Shown here: piece after piece, positions 1 through 6,526 of the stretch
Numbering within the stretch: the stretch's first letter is position 1
Layout of the letters: the number at the start of each line of letters is the position of its first letter
Virus record (IMG/VR): IMGVR_UViG_3300046808_000846
Coordinates: 1 to 41,593 of that record
Origin: a virus
Strand: one strand, 5' to 3'
DNA length: 41,593 nt
The notes under the pieces: generated by a model
Told to the model about the DNA's origin: nothing
The model's database searches: none
Seen by the model: only the letters and a program-made list of their open reading frames with translations
Translations under genes and position numbers: made by a program

Positions 1-401
1 GCCTTGGCCTCAGCCTCCCGGCGGGCGGCCTCGGCGGCCTCGCGCCGTTTGCGCTCTTCCTCGGCGGCGTAGGAGGTGACGAGCCCCGCCAACCGCTTCT
101 CCTCCTGGGCGGCATCGCCCCCAAAGGTTTTCGCCGCGTCGTCTATTTTCTTGCCGAGTTCGAGGAGCGGGGCCTTCACGGCCTTTCGACTTTCCTCCAG
201 CCGGTTTCGGAAGCTCGCAAGGTCTCGAATCACCTCGCGGATGGTGACGGACTCGGCGGAATTGGTGCAGGTTTGCAGCTCGTCTGCCCGATCGAGGAGC
301 GACTCGCGCAGCTCGATGGCGGCGCGGTTGGCGGTCAGGCCGAAGCCGTCCCCCGTGAGGCGGAAGACGGTCAACTCAGTGGTTTGTACGGGTGTTGTCA
401 T
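1..401 (-). CDS. Early coiled-coil protein, N-terminal part (runs off left edge)
   Basis: The frame opens with an ATG at 401 and stays open to base 1, giving 133 codons plus two bases. The protein starts MTTPVQTTEL. Its middle is helical and charged, and from about residue 110 it becomes an Ala/Glu/Arg coiled coil (KRREAAEAARREAEAKA). Proteins of this build occur in phage early operons near RecT, but I cannot assign a function. The start overlaps the end of the next gene upstream (376-591) by 26 bases, which suggests a shared transcript. The C-terminal part is probably the frame at 41378-41593 at the other end of the window. If so, the gene is cut by the ends of the sequence and is not truncated in nature. 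Confidence 0.7.
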   Translation of the reverse strand, partial: MTTPVQTTELTVFRLTGDGFGLTANRAAIELRESLLDRADELQTCTNSAESVTIREVIRDLASFRNRLEESRKAVKAPLLELGKKIDDAAKTFGGDAAQEEKRLAGLVTSYAAEEERKRREAAEAARREAEAK

Positions 402-591
402 GGTTTGCAATTTTGTAGTGTTGGTTTGTCAGCCCGAAATTTTTTGCGGCGGCTCGGGCCTCTTCCGCCGTCTCGAAGCGGGTGGCGTGCACCCAGTCCT
501 TTGCGCTCACCCATGCGTCCCGCTGGCGGGGGCCGAAGCCCTCCACGATCAGGAAGCAGCCGGTTTCCCGGTGCTGGATGGTGAACGCCAT
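376..591 (-). CDS. Small hypothetical early protein
   Basis: The gene encodes 71 aa, starting MAFTIQHRET and ending in NHDNTRTNH. The frame is open up to 633, but the ATG at 591 overlaps the TGA of the upstream membrane-protein gene (TGATG). That supports 591 as the start, with translational coupling. The protein has no signal peptide or membrane segment. It contains a short Trp/Phe-rich stretch followed by an EEARAAAKNFG helix. I do not recognise a family. It lies in the minus-strand early operon between a small membrane protein and a coiled-coil protein. Confidence 0.6.
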   Translation of the reverse strand: MAFTIQHRETGCFLIVEGFGPRQRDAWVSAKDWVHATRFETAEEARAAAKNFGLTNQHYKIANHDNTRTNH

Positions 592-848
592 CACCGCAGC
601 GATTTGCCAACCCACGCGGCTCCGCAGCCGCAAGCGAGGGCGAGCAAATACAGTCCTGAAGCGACGCCCTCGGGGAGCCCCGCGAACCGAGCCAGGGCGA
701 AGTCCACGGCGAAAAATCCCGCGAGGATCAGGAACATCCCGAACCTGAACCGCACCCGCCAGCGGCGAAGGTTGCGGGCCTCGATGCCGAGGCGGTCGTG
801 GGCGGGAACGGTGGGGCGAAGAACGCCGGAGTCAGTGGTGAATTTCAT
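591..848 (-). CDS. Small two-helix membrane protein
   Basis: The gene encodes 85 aa from the ATG at 848 (MKFTTDSGVL). An upstream in-frame start at 935 would run through the hairpin at 863-882, so it is less likely. The N-terminal 35 residues are polar and Arg-rich. Two hydrophobic segments follow: FGMFLILAGFFAVDFALA (about residues 40-57) and a Gly/Ala/Leu segment (about 66-80). The charge pattern suggests an inner-membrane protein with a cytoplasmic N-terminus. The function is unknown; small early membrane proteins in temperate phages are often exclusion factors, but nothing here proves that. The stop overlaps the next start. Confidence 0.55.
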   Translation of the reverse strand: MKFTTDSGVLRPTVPAHDRLGIEARNLRRWRVRFRFGMFLILAGFFAVDFALARFAGLPEGVASGLYLLALACGCGAAWVGKSLR

Positions 849-862
849 AGGGTTGGAAAGGT

Positions 863-882
863 GCGCCCCCCGGAGGGGGCGC
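863..882 (-). terminator. GC-rich hairpin after the 893-1204 gene
   Basis: GCGCCCCC and GGGGGCGC form an 8-bp stem with a CGGA loop. On the minus strand it lies 11 bases past the stop of the 893-1204 gene and is followed by ACCTTTCC, so the U tract is weak. It is probably a partial terminator or an mRNA 3'-end stabiliser between two early genes. Confidence 0.5.
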
Positions 883-892
883 GGGTTGCGTG

Positions 893-1204
893 TTACTTGC
901 TGAAGGCGACATAGACACCAAGCTCGGTGAGCCAAAGAGTGTCCCCGTAATCTTCGTCAACGTATCCGATGCCTTTTTGAATGAGGCTTGAAATCAACCC
1001 TCCCGCAGCTTTTTTGCTCCCGTTGAACAAAAACCTCGCCGCTTCTTTCGCCCCAGCGTTGCTGTAATTGTCCGACAACTGGCATTCGAGCTTGTCGTAA
1101 TTCAAAGTCATGGCAATGAAGGCGGCCTCATTTTGGGTAAGGGTTTTCCGAATCTCTGCGGCTTTTGCTGTAAGCTCTGCGGATGGTGCAAACGTGTTGT
1201 TCAT
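893..1204 (-). CDS. Orphan gene under a shared operator, unknown function
   Basis: The gene encodes 103 aa, starting MNNTFAPSAE and ending GVYVAFSK. It is soluble and mostly helical, with a central KEAARFLFNGSKKAAGG stretch and an acidic C-terminal half. I recognise no family. Its GC content is lower than its neighbours, and it has its own upstream signal and a hairpin after the stop, so it looks like a separately transcribed cargo gene. The start at 1204 is supported by the box reading ATTGGCGCCGTTATG on the minus strand. Nearly the same box precedes the genes at 5722 and 6064. The operator-like palindrome at 1218-1231 also matches those two genes and the control region. Confidence 0.65.
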   Translation of the reverse strand: MNNTFAPSAELTAKAAEIRKTLTQNEAAFIAMTLNYDKLECQLSDNYSNAGAKEAARFLFNGSKKAAGGLISSLIQKGIGYVDEDYGDTLWLTELGVYVAFSK

Positions 1205-1217
1205 AACGGCGCCAATA

Positions 1218-1231
1218 CTTGCAAGCGCAAG
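1218..1231 (-). promoter_or_regulatory. Operator-like palindrome CTTGC-N4-GCAAG upstream of 893-1204
   Basis: On the minus strand it reads CTTGCGCTTGCAAG: perfect 5-bp arms around a 4-bp spacer, 13 bases before the start codon. It matches the sites at 3727, 3748, 5683 and 6025. It is probably a binding site for the phage HTH regulator; this is inferred from the shared pattern and position. Confidence 0.6.
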
Positions 1232-1300
1232 CGCCTAAGAAAAGCAGAAAATTCGCTTTTCGTGCATTTTCTTTGCAAGTCCCTCGGGTTGAAAAGCAAA

Positions 1301-1325
1301 GCGCCCCCCGAAAACCGAGGGGCGC
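1301..1325 (-). terminator. Terminator of the RecE/RecT/HTH operon
   Basis: GCGCCCC (1301-1307) pairs with GGGGCGC (1319-1325). On the minus strand the hairpin is followed by TTTGCTTTTC, a usable U-rich tract. It lies just after the stop of the 1332-1532 gene, so it likely ends the minus-strand recombination operon. Confidence 0.65.
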
Positions 1326-1331
1326 CGCACT

Positions 1332-1532
1332 TCATCGCGAATTTTTCTTTTCGTACTCTTCCACCCCCGCCAGAGGGTAAAGCACTTTCCCGCCGACTTT
1401 TACGTAAGGCGGGCCTTGCCTTCGGCTCCGCCACGTCGTGAGGGTTGCGAGTTTGATTTCCTGCCGCCAACGCGCGAGCAACTCGCTTTGCGTCAGGTAC
1501 TTCTTCGGATCAGTCCCACTCGTCGTTTCCAT
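1332..1532 (-). CDS. Excisionase-like helix-turn-helix protein
   Basis: The gene encodes 66 aa, starting METTSGTDPK. The core matches small winged HTH proteins of the excisionase/MerR-like type. YLTQSELLARW and a recognition helix with TLTTWRSRRQGPP are followed by a wing with YVKVGGKVLYPLAGVEEY. Such proteins bind DNA and often act as directionality factors for tyrosine integrases or as small repressors. A good Shine-Dalgarno (GAGGGAG) lies six bases before the ATG, inside the 3' end of recT, so the two genes overlap by 23 bases. An excisionase role fits the integrase in this genome, but the gene is far from it. A transcriptional role is equally possible. Confidence 0.65.
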   Translation of the reverse strand: METTSGTDPKKYLTQSELLARWRQEIKLATLTTWRSRRQGPPYVKVGGKVLYPLAGVEEYEKKNSR

Positions 1533-2445
1533 TTTCTCCCTCTTGAGCGGGTTTTGTTTCTGTTACAGTTTTTGTCGGCGTCGGCAGCAACTCCGCGTCC
1601 ACTTCGGGAGCGGGGGCCGATGCTCTTCTCCGCGTTCTGGGCGCGGGTGGTGGGAGTACCTCTTGCGCGGGCTGGGAGGGCTCCGAAGGGGCCGGAGGCT
1701 CGGGAGCCGACGGCGAACTGGGGGCGGACTGGATCGACGCGTTGAGCGCGTCCACGGCGGAGGATTTGACCGAAACCGGCGTCACGTCGATCGTTCCGGC
1801 GTCCTCGACTTCCTCGGTGGCGTGCATCCCGTTGAGCACGTCCGGCGCGTAGAGCCGACCGAAGAACGCGGCGGCACGGTAACGCCCCATGAGGTCCGGC
1901 ATCGTCTGCCATTTCGAGCCTGGCTTCGTCCACCAGCCCTCGCGGACGGCGGTCTCAAATGAGACCGGCGGCCCTTCAAGCACCTCGCCGGTCGCCTTGT
2001 CGTATGCCCACGCCACGAACTGGGCGTTGCGTTTCAGCTCGGTGCTTTCGGTTTTGAACTGGCGCTTGTTCTCCCGCTTGTCCCACCACGACCGCTCAGA
2101 AACGACCGTCTGGGGCCCGAGTTCTTCGACTCGGAAGCGTAGCGGGGAGAATCTCCCGCAGGCGTTGAGCGCCGCGATGATGAACGAGGAAGACCACGAG
2201 GGGCGGCCCTCGATGATATGAAGGCTTTGCATCACGGCGAGCGGACTCGCTCCGATCCGCTGGGCCATCTCCAGCGCGATGAGGGCGTTCCCGATTTTCT
2301 CCCCGCGATAAGCTTCGGGGACGAGGTCCGAAGAACAAAGGCACCGAGCCATGCGCTGGGCCGCCTCAAAGGCGTCCAAGTTGGCAAATGGGCTCAGGGC
2401 CGACGAAGTGGTCGGTTGGTGGATTGCTAGGGTATTTTCACTCAT
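1510..2445 (-). CDS. recT: RecT-family single-strand annealing protein
   Basis: The gene encodes 311 aa from the ATG at 2445 (MSENTLAIHQ). A GTG at 2484 would add 13 residues but overlaps the end of the exonuclease gene. The conserved RecT core is clear. It has a helical AQRMARCLCSSDLVP segment, then NALIALEMAQRIGASPLAVMQSLHIIEGRPSWSS split over two helices, then an Arg/Lys-rich region with QFVAWAYDKATGEVLEGP and DLMGRYRAAAFFGRLYAPDV. The C-terminal 90 residues are Pro/Ser/Ala-rich and probably flexible. RecT proteins anneal single strands and promote strand exchange after exonuclease resection. The neighbouring RecE-like exonuclease is the usual partner. The gene lies in the minus-strand early operon. 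Confidence 0.88.
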   Translation of the reverse strand: MSENTLAIHQPTTSSALSPFANLDAFEAAQRMARCLCSSDLVPEAYRGEKIGNALIALEMAQRIGASPLAVMQSLHIIEGRPSWSSSFIIAALNACGRFSPLRFRVEELGPQTVVSERSWWDKRENKRQFKTESTELKRNAQFVAWAYDKATGEVLEGPPVSFETAVREGWWTKPGSKWQTMPDLMGRYRAAAFFGRLYAPDVLNGMHATEEVEDAGTIDVTPVSVKSSAVDALNASIQSAPSSPSAPEPPAPSEPSQPAQEVLPPPAPRTRRRASAPAPEVDAELLPTPTKTVTETKPAQEGENGNDEWD

Positions 2446-2459
2446 GGTTTTCTTGGTTT

Positions 2460-3290
2460 TTAGTTTTGGTTTTTCAGTGCCCACGCGGGCGCGGAAAGTG
2501 GTTGGACCTCAGCCGGATAACCGGGCCAGTGATTAGTTTCTAGGCAGCGCGCAAAAGTTGACAAGTCCCGTCGATACGTTTGCCGGCCGATTTCAACAAA
2601 TTCGGATTCCATCACGTAGGCCGCAACGAGGTGCGGGGCCTCCTTCTCGACCGCGATGAAAACAAACGCCTCGGCTTCGCCGCCGCAGGCCCGCAGGGCG
2701 TCGAGGTAGAATGCCGCTTGGACGTGGTACCGATAGTTGAAAGCCGAGCGGCGAAACCCGTCCGGGCTGGCGTCGTCTGTCGTTTTCAGGTCTACGATCA
2801 ACCCGTCACACCGGATGACGTCTGGGCGTGCCCGGCAGGCGATCCCGGTTTCGGAGTCCTCCCAGTAAAGGGAGTTTTCGATTTGCACGTCCCCGGAAAG
2901 GAGTTTCCCAGCAGCGGGGTGCAGGTGCACGGCTTTGGCAATTTGCGCGAGCGTCTGCATCTCAGCCGAAGTGAGGATTTCCCGTCCTGTTTCGGTTATG
3001 GCGTCCCATTCGGCTTTCCCCGCCTTTGTGCGCTTGTCGATGTTGTCCGGCGCAACGATGCAAACCTCGTTGAGAAGGTGAGGCTCAAGGACGGCGAGGT
3101 GAACCAGCGTCCCCCACCGCAGCGCAGGCGTCCGCTTTTCCGGCGGGGCGTGAAGTTTTTTGTAGCGGTACACCGCCGGGGCTTGAGCAATCAGGTCCAG
3201 CCCGTGTTTTGAGATTGTGGTGAGGTCCGAGTGATATTGCTCGGCGGGCAAGTCTCGGACAATTCGATTGGTTGTCAGTTGGTTTTTCAT
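2460..3290 (-). CDS. RecE-like PD-(D/E)XK exonuclease
   Basis: The gene encodes 276 aa, starting MKNQLTTNRI. The PD-(D/E)XK fold is visible: His64 in LVHLAVL, Asp157 in CRARPDVI, Asp167 and Lys169 in VDLKTT, and the later YHVQAAFYLD motif (about 188-197). This matches the RecE/YqaJ-type phage exonucleases (PDDEXK_12/DUF3799 group), which degrade one strand of duplex DNA to load the annealing protein. The start overlaps the stop of the upstream 103-aa gene (ATGA) and the stop lies 14 bases before recT. The pair therefore forms a coupled recombination module, useful for genome circularisation, repair or exchange with other phages. Confidence 0.85.
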   Translation of the reverse strand: MKNQLTTNRIVRDLPAEQYHSDLTTISKHGLDLIAQAPAVYRYKKLHAPPEKRTPALRWGTLVHLAVLEPHLLNEVCIVAPDNIDKRTKAGKAEWDAITETGREILTSAEMQTLAQIAKAVHLHPAAGKLLSGDVQIENSLYWEDSETGIACRARPDVIRCDGLIVDLKTTDDASPDGFRRSAFNYRYHVQAAFYLDALRACGGEAEAFVFIAVEKEAPHLVAAYVMESEFVEIGRQTYRRDLSTFARCLETNHWPGYPAEVQPLSAPAWALKNQN

Positions 3291-3598
3291 GGTTGCGAAA
3301 GCAGCGGCTCAACCCGGAGCCAGTGGGAGCGGGTGAACTCGCGCAGGTGCCCAACGGGACCGCCATGCCAGATGCGCACGGCGTCCTCGGGGGTGGGCAT
3401 CCGCCCTAGCATCGAGGGCCGGGTGAAATGCGAAAGGTACAGTCGCCCGAGCGCCCGAGCTTTGACCGGGTGAGCCAGGTCAGAGGTTTTCCACCGCGTT
3501 CCATACGCGGCGTTGAGCATCGTGATGTATTTCTCCCCGACCGTCAGCGTCCCGCCGTTGGCCCGAGCGATGGCGTCCAGAATTGCGTCGATGTCCAT
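3287..3598 (-). CDS. First gene of the leftward early operon, lysozyme-like motif
   Basis: The gene encodes 103 aa from the ATG at 3598 (MDIDAILDAI), with an excellent Shine-Dalgarno (GGGAGGA) five bases upstream. The frame stays open to 3739, but those starts lie within the operator region and have no ribosome site. The C-terminal half has PTPEDAVRIWHGGPVGHLR. A similar R-x-W-x-GGP-x-G motif occurs in small phage and plasmid proteins thought to have a lysozyme-like fold. There is no export signal, so a cell-wall role is uncertain. As the first gene transcribed leftward from the control region, an early regulatory or host-takeover role is also possible. The stop overlaps the exonuclease start. 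Confidence 0.6.
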   Translation of the reverse strand: MDIDAILDAIARANGGTLTVGEKYITMLNAAYGTRWKTSDLAHPVKARALGRLYLSHFTRPSMLGRMPTPEDAVRIWHGGPVGHLREFTRSHWLRVEPLLSQP

Positions 3599-3726
3599 CC
3601 GTGTCCTCCCGCTGCGAATCAGCGCAACGGGCCGCATGGCAGCGCGGGAAAACCTTCGGCGGAAGGTCGAGTGTGCGGATTCTTGCGGTTTCATGCGGAG
3701 ACTTGTGCAACTCTGCATTGCGTTTC

Positions 3727-3761
3727 CTTGCAAAAGCAAGAAAAAAACTTACGCTTGCAAG
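3727..3761. promoter_or_regulatory. Divergent control region with two operator palindromes
   Basis: Two 14-bp sites lie between the leftward operon (start 3598) and the rightward HTH gene (start 3763). Site 3727-3740 is CTTGCAAAAGCAAG with perfect 5-bp arms. Site 3748-3761 is CTTACGCTTGCAAG with one arm mismatch. They start 21 bp apart, two helical turns, as expected for cooperating dimers. An A7 run separates them. The second site ends one base before the HTH gene's ATG. The layout resembles a lysis-lysogeny switch. Confidence 0.65.
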
Positions 3762-3762
3762 C

Positions 3763-3951
3763 ATGAAGACCGACTTCAAGGCAGTCATCGCGTCGCTCGA
3801 TGAGCGTCGAAAACTCAAACACCTCAGTCGCCGCAAGTGGCTCGCCCGCGCGGACGTGCAGGAGAGCACCTTCTACCGTTGGCTCCAGGGTAAAACGACC
3901 CCGTTGCGAACCACTGTTAAACGCCTATCCGCCGCTTTGGATGAGCGTTGA
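3763..3951 (+). CDS. Small HTH regulator, candidate repressor/Cro
   Basis: The gene encodes 62 aa, starting MKTDFKAVIA. A helix-turn-helix spans about residues 23-45: RRKWLARADVQESTFYRW followed by LQGKTTPLRTTVKRLSAAL. This resembles minimal XRE/Cro-type or plasmid-type HTH proteins, with no separate oligomerisation or cleavage domain. The ATG is the only possible start here and sits directly against an operator-like palindrome, with no Shine-Dalgarno. The message may therefore be leaderless, as lambda cI is from PRM. The gene overlaps the helicase start by 11 bases. It is the best candidate for the protein that binds CTTGC-N4-GCAAG, but the lack of a larger CI-like repressor is notable. Confidence 0.65.
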   Translation: MKTDFKAVIASLDERRKLKHLSRRKWLARADVQESTFYRWLQGKTTPLRTTVKRLSAALDER

Positions 3952-5332
3952 GCTTCGAGACTACCAAGCGGAAGCCGTGCAGGCCGTCCGCGAATCTCTT
4001 CGGTCTGGGAAGCGCGCGCCGCTCCTCGTCGCTCCGACTGGGGCCGGGAAAACAGTCATGTTTTCGCACATTGCCCAAGGTGCGATGAGCAAGGGCAAGC
4101 GAGTGATGGTGCTCGTCCACCGAGAGCGGCTCCTCGATCAGGCGAGCGCCTCGCTCAAACGGCTCGGGGTGGAGCACGGGCTCATCAAGTCGGGCCGCAC
4201 GCCGGACCCGAGGCTTCCCGTCCAAATCGCCGGGGTGGACACGCTCGTGAACCGGCTCGACCGCTACGCGCCCCCGGACCTCATCATCGTGGACGAGGGA
4301 CATCACGCGGTCGCTGGGAAGTGGAAGCGGATCGTGGCGGCGTATCCGAAGGCCCGAGTCCTCGGGGTGACAGCAACGCCCGAACGGCTCGACGGCAAGG
4401 GGCTCGGGGACATTTACGACCACCTCATTCGGGGGCCGGAGGTTTCAGACCTCATCGAGCGCGGCTTTCTCTGCCAGCCGGTTTATTACGGGCCATCCAA
4501 AGTGGACACCGCGGGCCTCCGGGGCTCGGGGGATTTCACCCGCAAGGATGCCGAGCAGGCGGCGGACAAGCCCGTCATCACCGGGTGCGCCGTTTCCCAC
4601 TACCGCAAACTCTGCGACGGGGTGCCAGCGGTAGCGTTTGCCTGTTCGGTCAAACACGCCGAACACGTCGCCAGCGAGTTTCGCGCCGGTGGGTACAACG
4701 CCGCCGTGATCGAGGGCACGCAGGACGCCGCGGTTCAGCAACGGCTCATCGACCAGCTCGCCAGCGGGGCGCTTCAGGTTCTCGTGTCATGCGACCTCAT
4801 CTCCGAGGGGTTTGACCTTCCCCTTGTGACGGCCGCCATCCTCCTTCGCCCCACCAAATCGCTTTCCCTTCACCTCCAGCAGGTGGGGCGCGTCCTCCGC
4901 ACGCACGCCACCAAGACGCACGCCATCATCCTCGATCACGTCGGCAACTGCGAACGCCTCGGCTACGCGGAAGAAATTCGGGAGTGGACGTTGGAAGGGG
5001 CAAGGGCGCGAAAGAAGAGGGCAGGCGCCGACGGGCCGCTCTACCGGCAATGTCCCGCTTGCTACGGGATGCACCGCCCCGCGCCGGTGTGCGCGCTTTG
5101 CGGCCACGTGTACGAAGTGAAGGAGCGCGCGCCCGAGGCCGTGGACGGCGAGCTTCAGCAGCTCAACCCGGAAGGCGTCGCATGGAAGGCCAAGAAGCGC
5201 GAGAACGGCAAAGCGCAATCCCTCCCCGAACTCATCGCTCTGGGCAAACAAAGAGGCTACCGCAACCCGGCGGCGTGGGCCGCCCACATCCTCCGCGCCC
5301 GAGGGTACGGGCCCAAACTCGAAACCGTATGA
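3941..5332 (+). CDS. Superfamily II DNA helicase (DEAH-like)
   Basis: The gene encodes 463 aa from the ATG at 3941 (MSVELRDYQ). A longer frame from 3800 would lie across the HTH gene and is rejected. Helicase motifs are in order: Q-like DYQAEAV (7-13), Walker A APTGAGKT (31-38), Walker B DEGH (118-121), TATPER (144-149), and motif VI QQVGRVLR (313-320). A Cys4 zinc site follows (C371-x2-C374, C384-x2-C387). The type is that of RecG/UvsW/type III res-like phage helicases, which remodel forks or unwind duplexes. The VRR-NUC nuclease gene begins inside its stop codon (ATGA), a pairing common in phages, so the two probably act together at replication or recombination intermediates. Confidence 0.88.
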   Translation: MSVELRDYQAEAVQAVRESLRSGKRAPLLVAPTGAGKTVMFSHIAQGAMSKGKRVMVLVHRERLLDQASASLKRLGVEHGLIKSGRTPDPRLPVQIAGVDTLVNRLDRYAPPDLIIVDEGHHAVAGKWKRIVAAYPKARVLGVTATPERLDGKGLGDIYDHLIRGPEVSDLIERGFLCQPVYYGPSKVDTAGLRGSGDFTRKDAEQAADKPVITGCAVSHYRKLCDGVPAVAFACSVKHAEHVASEFRAGGYNAAVIEGTQDAAVQQRLIDQLASGALQVLVSCDLISEGFDLPLVTAAILLRPTKSLSLHLQQVGRVLRTHATKTHAIILDHVGNCERLGYAEEIREWTLEGARARKKRAGADGPLYRQCPACYGMHRPAPVCALCGHVYEVKERAPEAVDGELQQLNPEGVAWKAKKRENGKAQSLPELIALGKQRGYRNPAAWAAHILRARGYGPKLETV

Positions 5333-5673
5333 GCACCGAAAAACAGATCCAAAGCCAGATCCTCCTCGCCCTGGGCTCCCGGCCCGACGTTCGCCTCTTT
5401 CGAAACCACGTCGGGGGCGTTCGCGGCGAAGATGGCCGGTGGCACGATTTCGGGCTGGCCAAAGGGAGCGCCGACCTCATCGGGTGGCAGTCGATCGAGG
5501 TGACGCCGGAAATGGTGGGGCGTCGGTTAGCCGTGCTTGTCTCGATCGAGGTTAAAGGCCCCGGGGGGCGGGTGCGCCCGGAGCAAAAAAACTGGGCGGA
5601 GCAAGTGGCGCGGGTCGGGGGCGTTGCAGTGATTGCGCGCTCGGTGGAGGAAGCAAAGGCCGCTCTGCTTTGA
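5329..5673 (+). CDS. VRR-NUC domain nuclease
   Basis: The gene encodes 114 aa, starting MSTEKQIQSQ; the ATG overlaps the helicase stop. The short VRR-NUC form of the PD-(D/E)XK fold is visible: an N-terminal E-x2-I-Q helix, RLFRNHVGGVRGEDGRW, the acidic GSADLIGW, then SIEVKGPGGR with the catalytic E-x-K, and a final QKNWAEQVARVGGVAVIARS. Stand-alone VRR-NUC proteins in phages act as structure-specific nucleases and usually sit beside a helicase, as here. It probably resolves branched DNA made during replication or recombination. Its length is normal for the family. Confidence 0.85.
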   Translation: MSTEKQIQSQILLALGSRPDVRLFRNHVGGVRGEDGRWHDFGLAKGSADLIGWQSIEVTPEMVGRRLAVLVSIEVKGPGGRVRPEQKNWAEQVARVGGVAVIARSVEEAKAALL

Positions 5674-5682
5674 AAAAACGGG

Positions 5683-5721
5683 CTTGCATTTGCAGGTGGA
5701 GCGGGAAGAATTGGCGCCGCT
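5683..5721 (+). promoter_or_regulatory. Operator plus start-site box upstream of 5722
   Basis: CTTGCATTTGCAGG (5683-5696) matches CTTGC-N4-GCAAG with one mismatch. It is followed 25 bases later by the start codon, which lies inside the box ATTGGCGCCGCTATG. The gene at 6064 has the same arrangement with the same 25-base spacing. A TTGCAT hexamer and AGAATT with a 17-bp spacer could be a promoter overlapping the operator; that part is tentative. Confidence 0.55.
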
Positions 5722-5913
5722 ATGAAGAAAACGAACAGAATCGATGCCGTCCTTTATCCAAATCGAGGTGAAGCAACTTTGGTTGCGATTGAAGTTTTTG
5801 ATACGGAAAGCCCGAATCAATCTCGAATTTTATTCAGCAACGGAAGTGAAGTCATTGCCGAAAAGGTCGGCAACAACAGGTGGAAAATAAAAGGCGCTGA
5901 ACTCGTAGCCTAA
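5722..5913 (+). CDS. Orphan gene under a shared operator, small beta-rich protein
   Basis: The gene encodes 63 aa, starting MKKTNRIDAV and ending KGAELVA. Its predicted character is beta-rich and soluble: VLYPNRGEATLVAIEVFD, then an NGSEVIAEKVGNNRWKIKG hairpin. No family is recognised. Its base composition is lower in GC than the helicase and nuclease upstream, and its upstream region is near-identical in plan to that of the 6064 gene. This suggests an independently controlled cargo gene and not part of the helicase operon. The start has no Shine-Dalgarno. About 150 bases without a gene follow before the next start. Confidence 0.55.
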   Translation: MKKTNRIDAVLYPNRGEATLVAIEVFDTESPNQSRILFSNGSEVIAEKVGNNRWKIKGAELVA

Positions 5914-6024
5914 AACGGCAACGCGCTTCCCTTGAACTGGCAGCGAAAACCATTTTCCCAACGGGGCAAAAAGCAGGTTCCGCAAGTTCAGTGAAAGAGG
6001 CGACGCGGATCCTCGAATAAAAAG

Positions 6025-6063
6025 CTTGCGCGTGCAAGTGGAATTGCAAGAATTGGCACCGCT
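6025..6063 (+). promoter_or_regulatory. Operator plus start-site box upstream of 6064
   Basis: CTTGCGCGTGCAAG (6025-6038) has perfect 5-bp arms. The following 25 bases closely match those before 5722, ending in ATTGGCACCGCTATG. TTGCGC and AGAATT with 17-bp spacing recur here as well. The repetition suggests one regulator and perhaps one promoter type for both genes. Confidence 0.6.
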
Positions 6064-6477
6064 ATGAAAAACATCGTTGAAATCTTAAATCTGTTCCCGA
6101 GCAACAATCACATCCGCATTGAGGTTGAATGCTTCATGCCTCTTGTAGTTGAGCGTCTCGGATGGTTTGGGCCAAGGGGTTTGCCCCTTGTCTCTGTCGC
6201 TCATTACTTTGAGCAAAACGGTGATCTTTGCAAAGACCCCGAAATGACTTTTGAGGTCATGCCAGACGGTTCTCTCGATCCGATTTCTTTCGAGATGTGG
6301 ACGGGAATTTATTGGGTCGCACTTTGGAAAGACGGGGATGAGGTGATGGTCAAACCGAAGATGAGAAAAGAGCACCGAGCTTTTGCGCGCAGCTGGAACC
6401 AAAACATCGCAGAACAAGGTTTCGTGAAGGCAGCTCGTCAAAAAGCAAAAGTCCAATCCAACAGGGTTCTCGCCTAA
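6064..6477 (+). CDS. DUF6908-like protein
   Basis: The gene encodes 137 aa, starting MKNIVEILNL. The central segment SVAHYFEQNGDLCKDPEMTFEV, split by one turn and followed by ISFEMWTGIYW, is characteristic of the DUF6908 group found on plasmids, phages and integrative elements. No biochemical role is known to me for that group. The C-terminal 35 residues are basic (RKEHRAFARSWNQ and on), which could favour nucleic acid binding. The gene carries its own operator-like upstream region and is followed by a strong terminator, so it is a self-contained unit. Its GC content is lower than the flanking replication genes, which hints at separate acquisition. Confidence 0.65.
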   Translation: MKNIVEILNLFPSNNHIRIEVECFMPLVVERLGWFGPRGLPLVSVAHYFEQNGDLCKDPEMTFEVMPDGSLDPISFEMWTGIYWVALWKDGDEVMVKPKMRKEHRAFARSWNQNIAEQGFVKAARQKAKVQSNRVLA

Positions 6478-6483
6478 AAACCC

Positions 6484-6518
6484 GCCCCCCCCGGCGACCC
6501 CGGGGGGGGCACCACTTT
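6484..6518 (+). terminator. Strong G/C-run terminator
   Basis: The left arm 6484-6494 (G, eight C, GG) pairs perfectly with 6500-6510 (CC, eight G, C). This is an 11-bp stem with a 5-base loop, followed by ACCACTTTTC. It lies seven bases after the stop of the 6064 gene and separates that unit from the primase genes. Confidence 0.75.
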
Positions 6519-6526
6519 TCCAGATC

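Noticed and set aside
2446-2484. GTG start for recT at 2484
   Set aside because: It would overlap the exonuclease gene and add a Lys-rich extension; the ATG at 2445 fits the family better.
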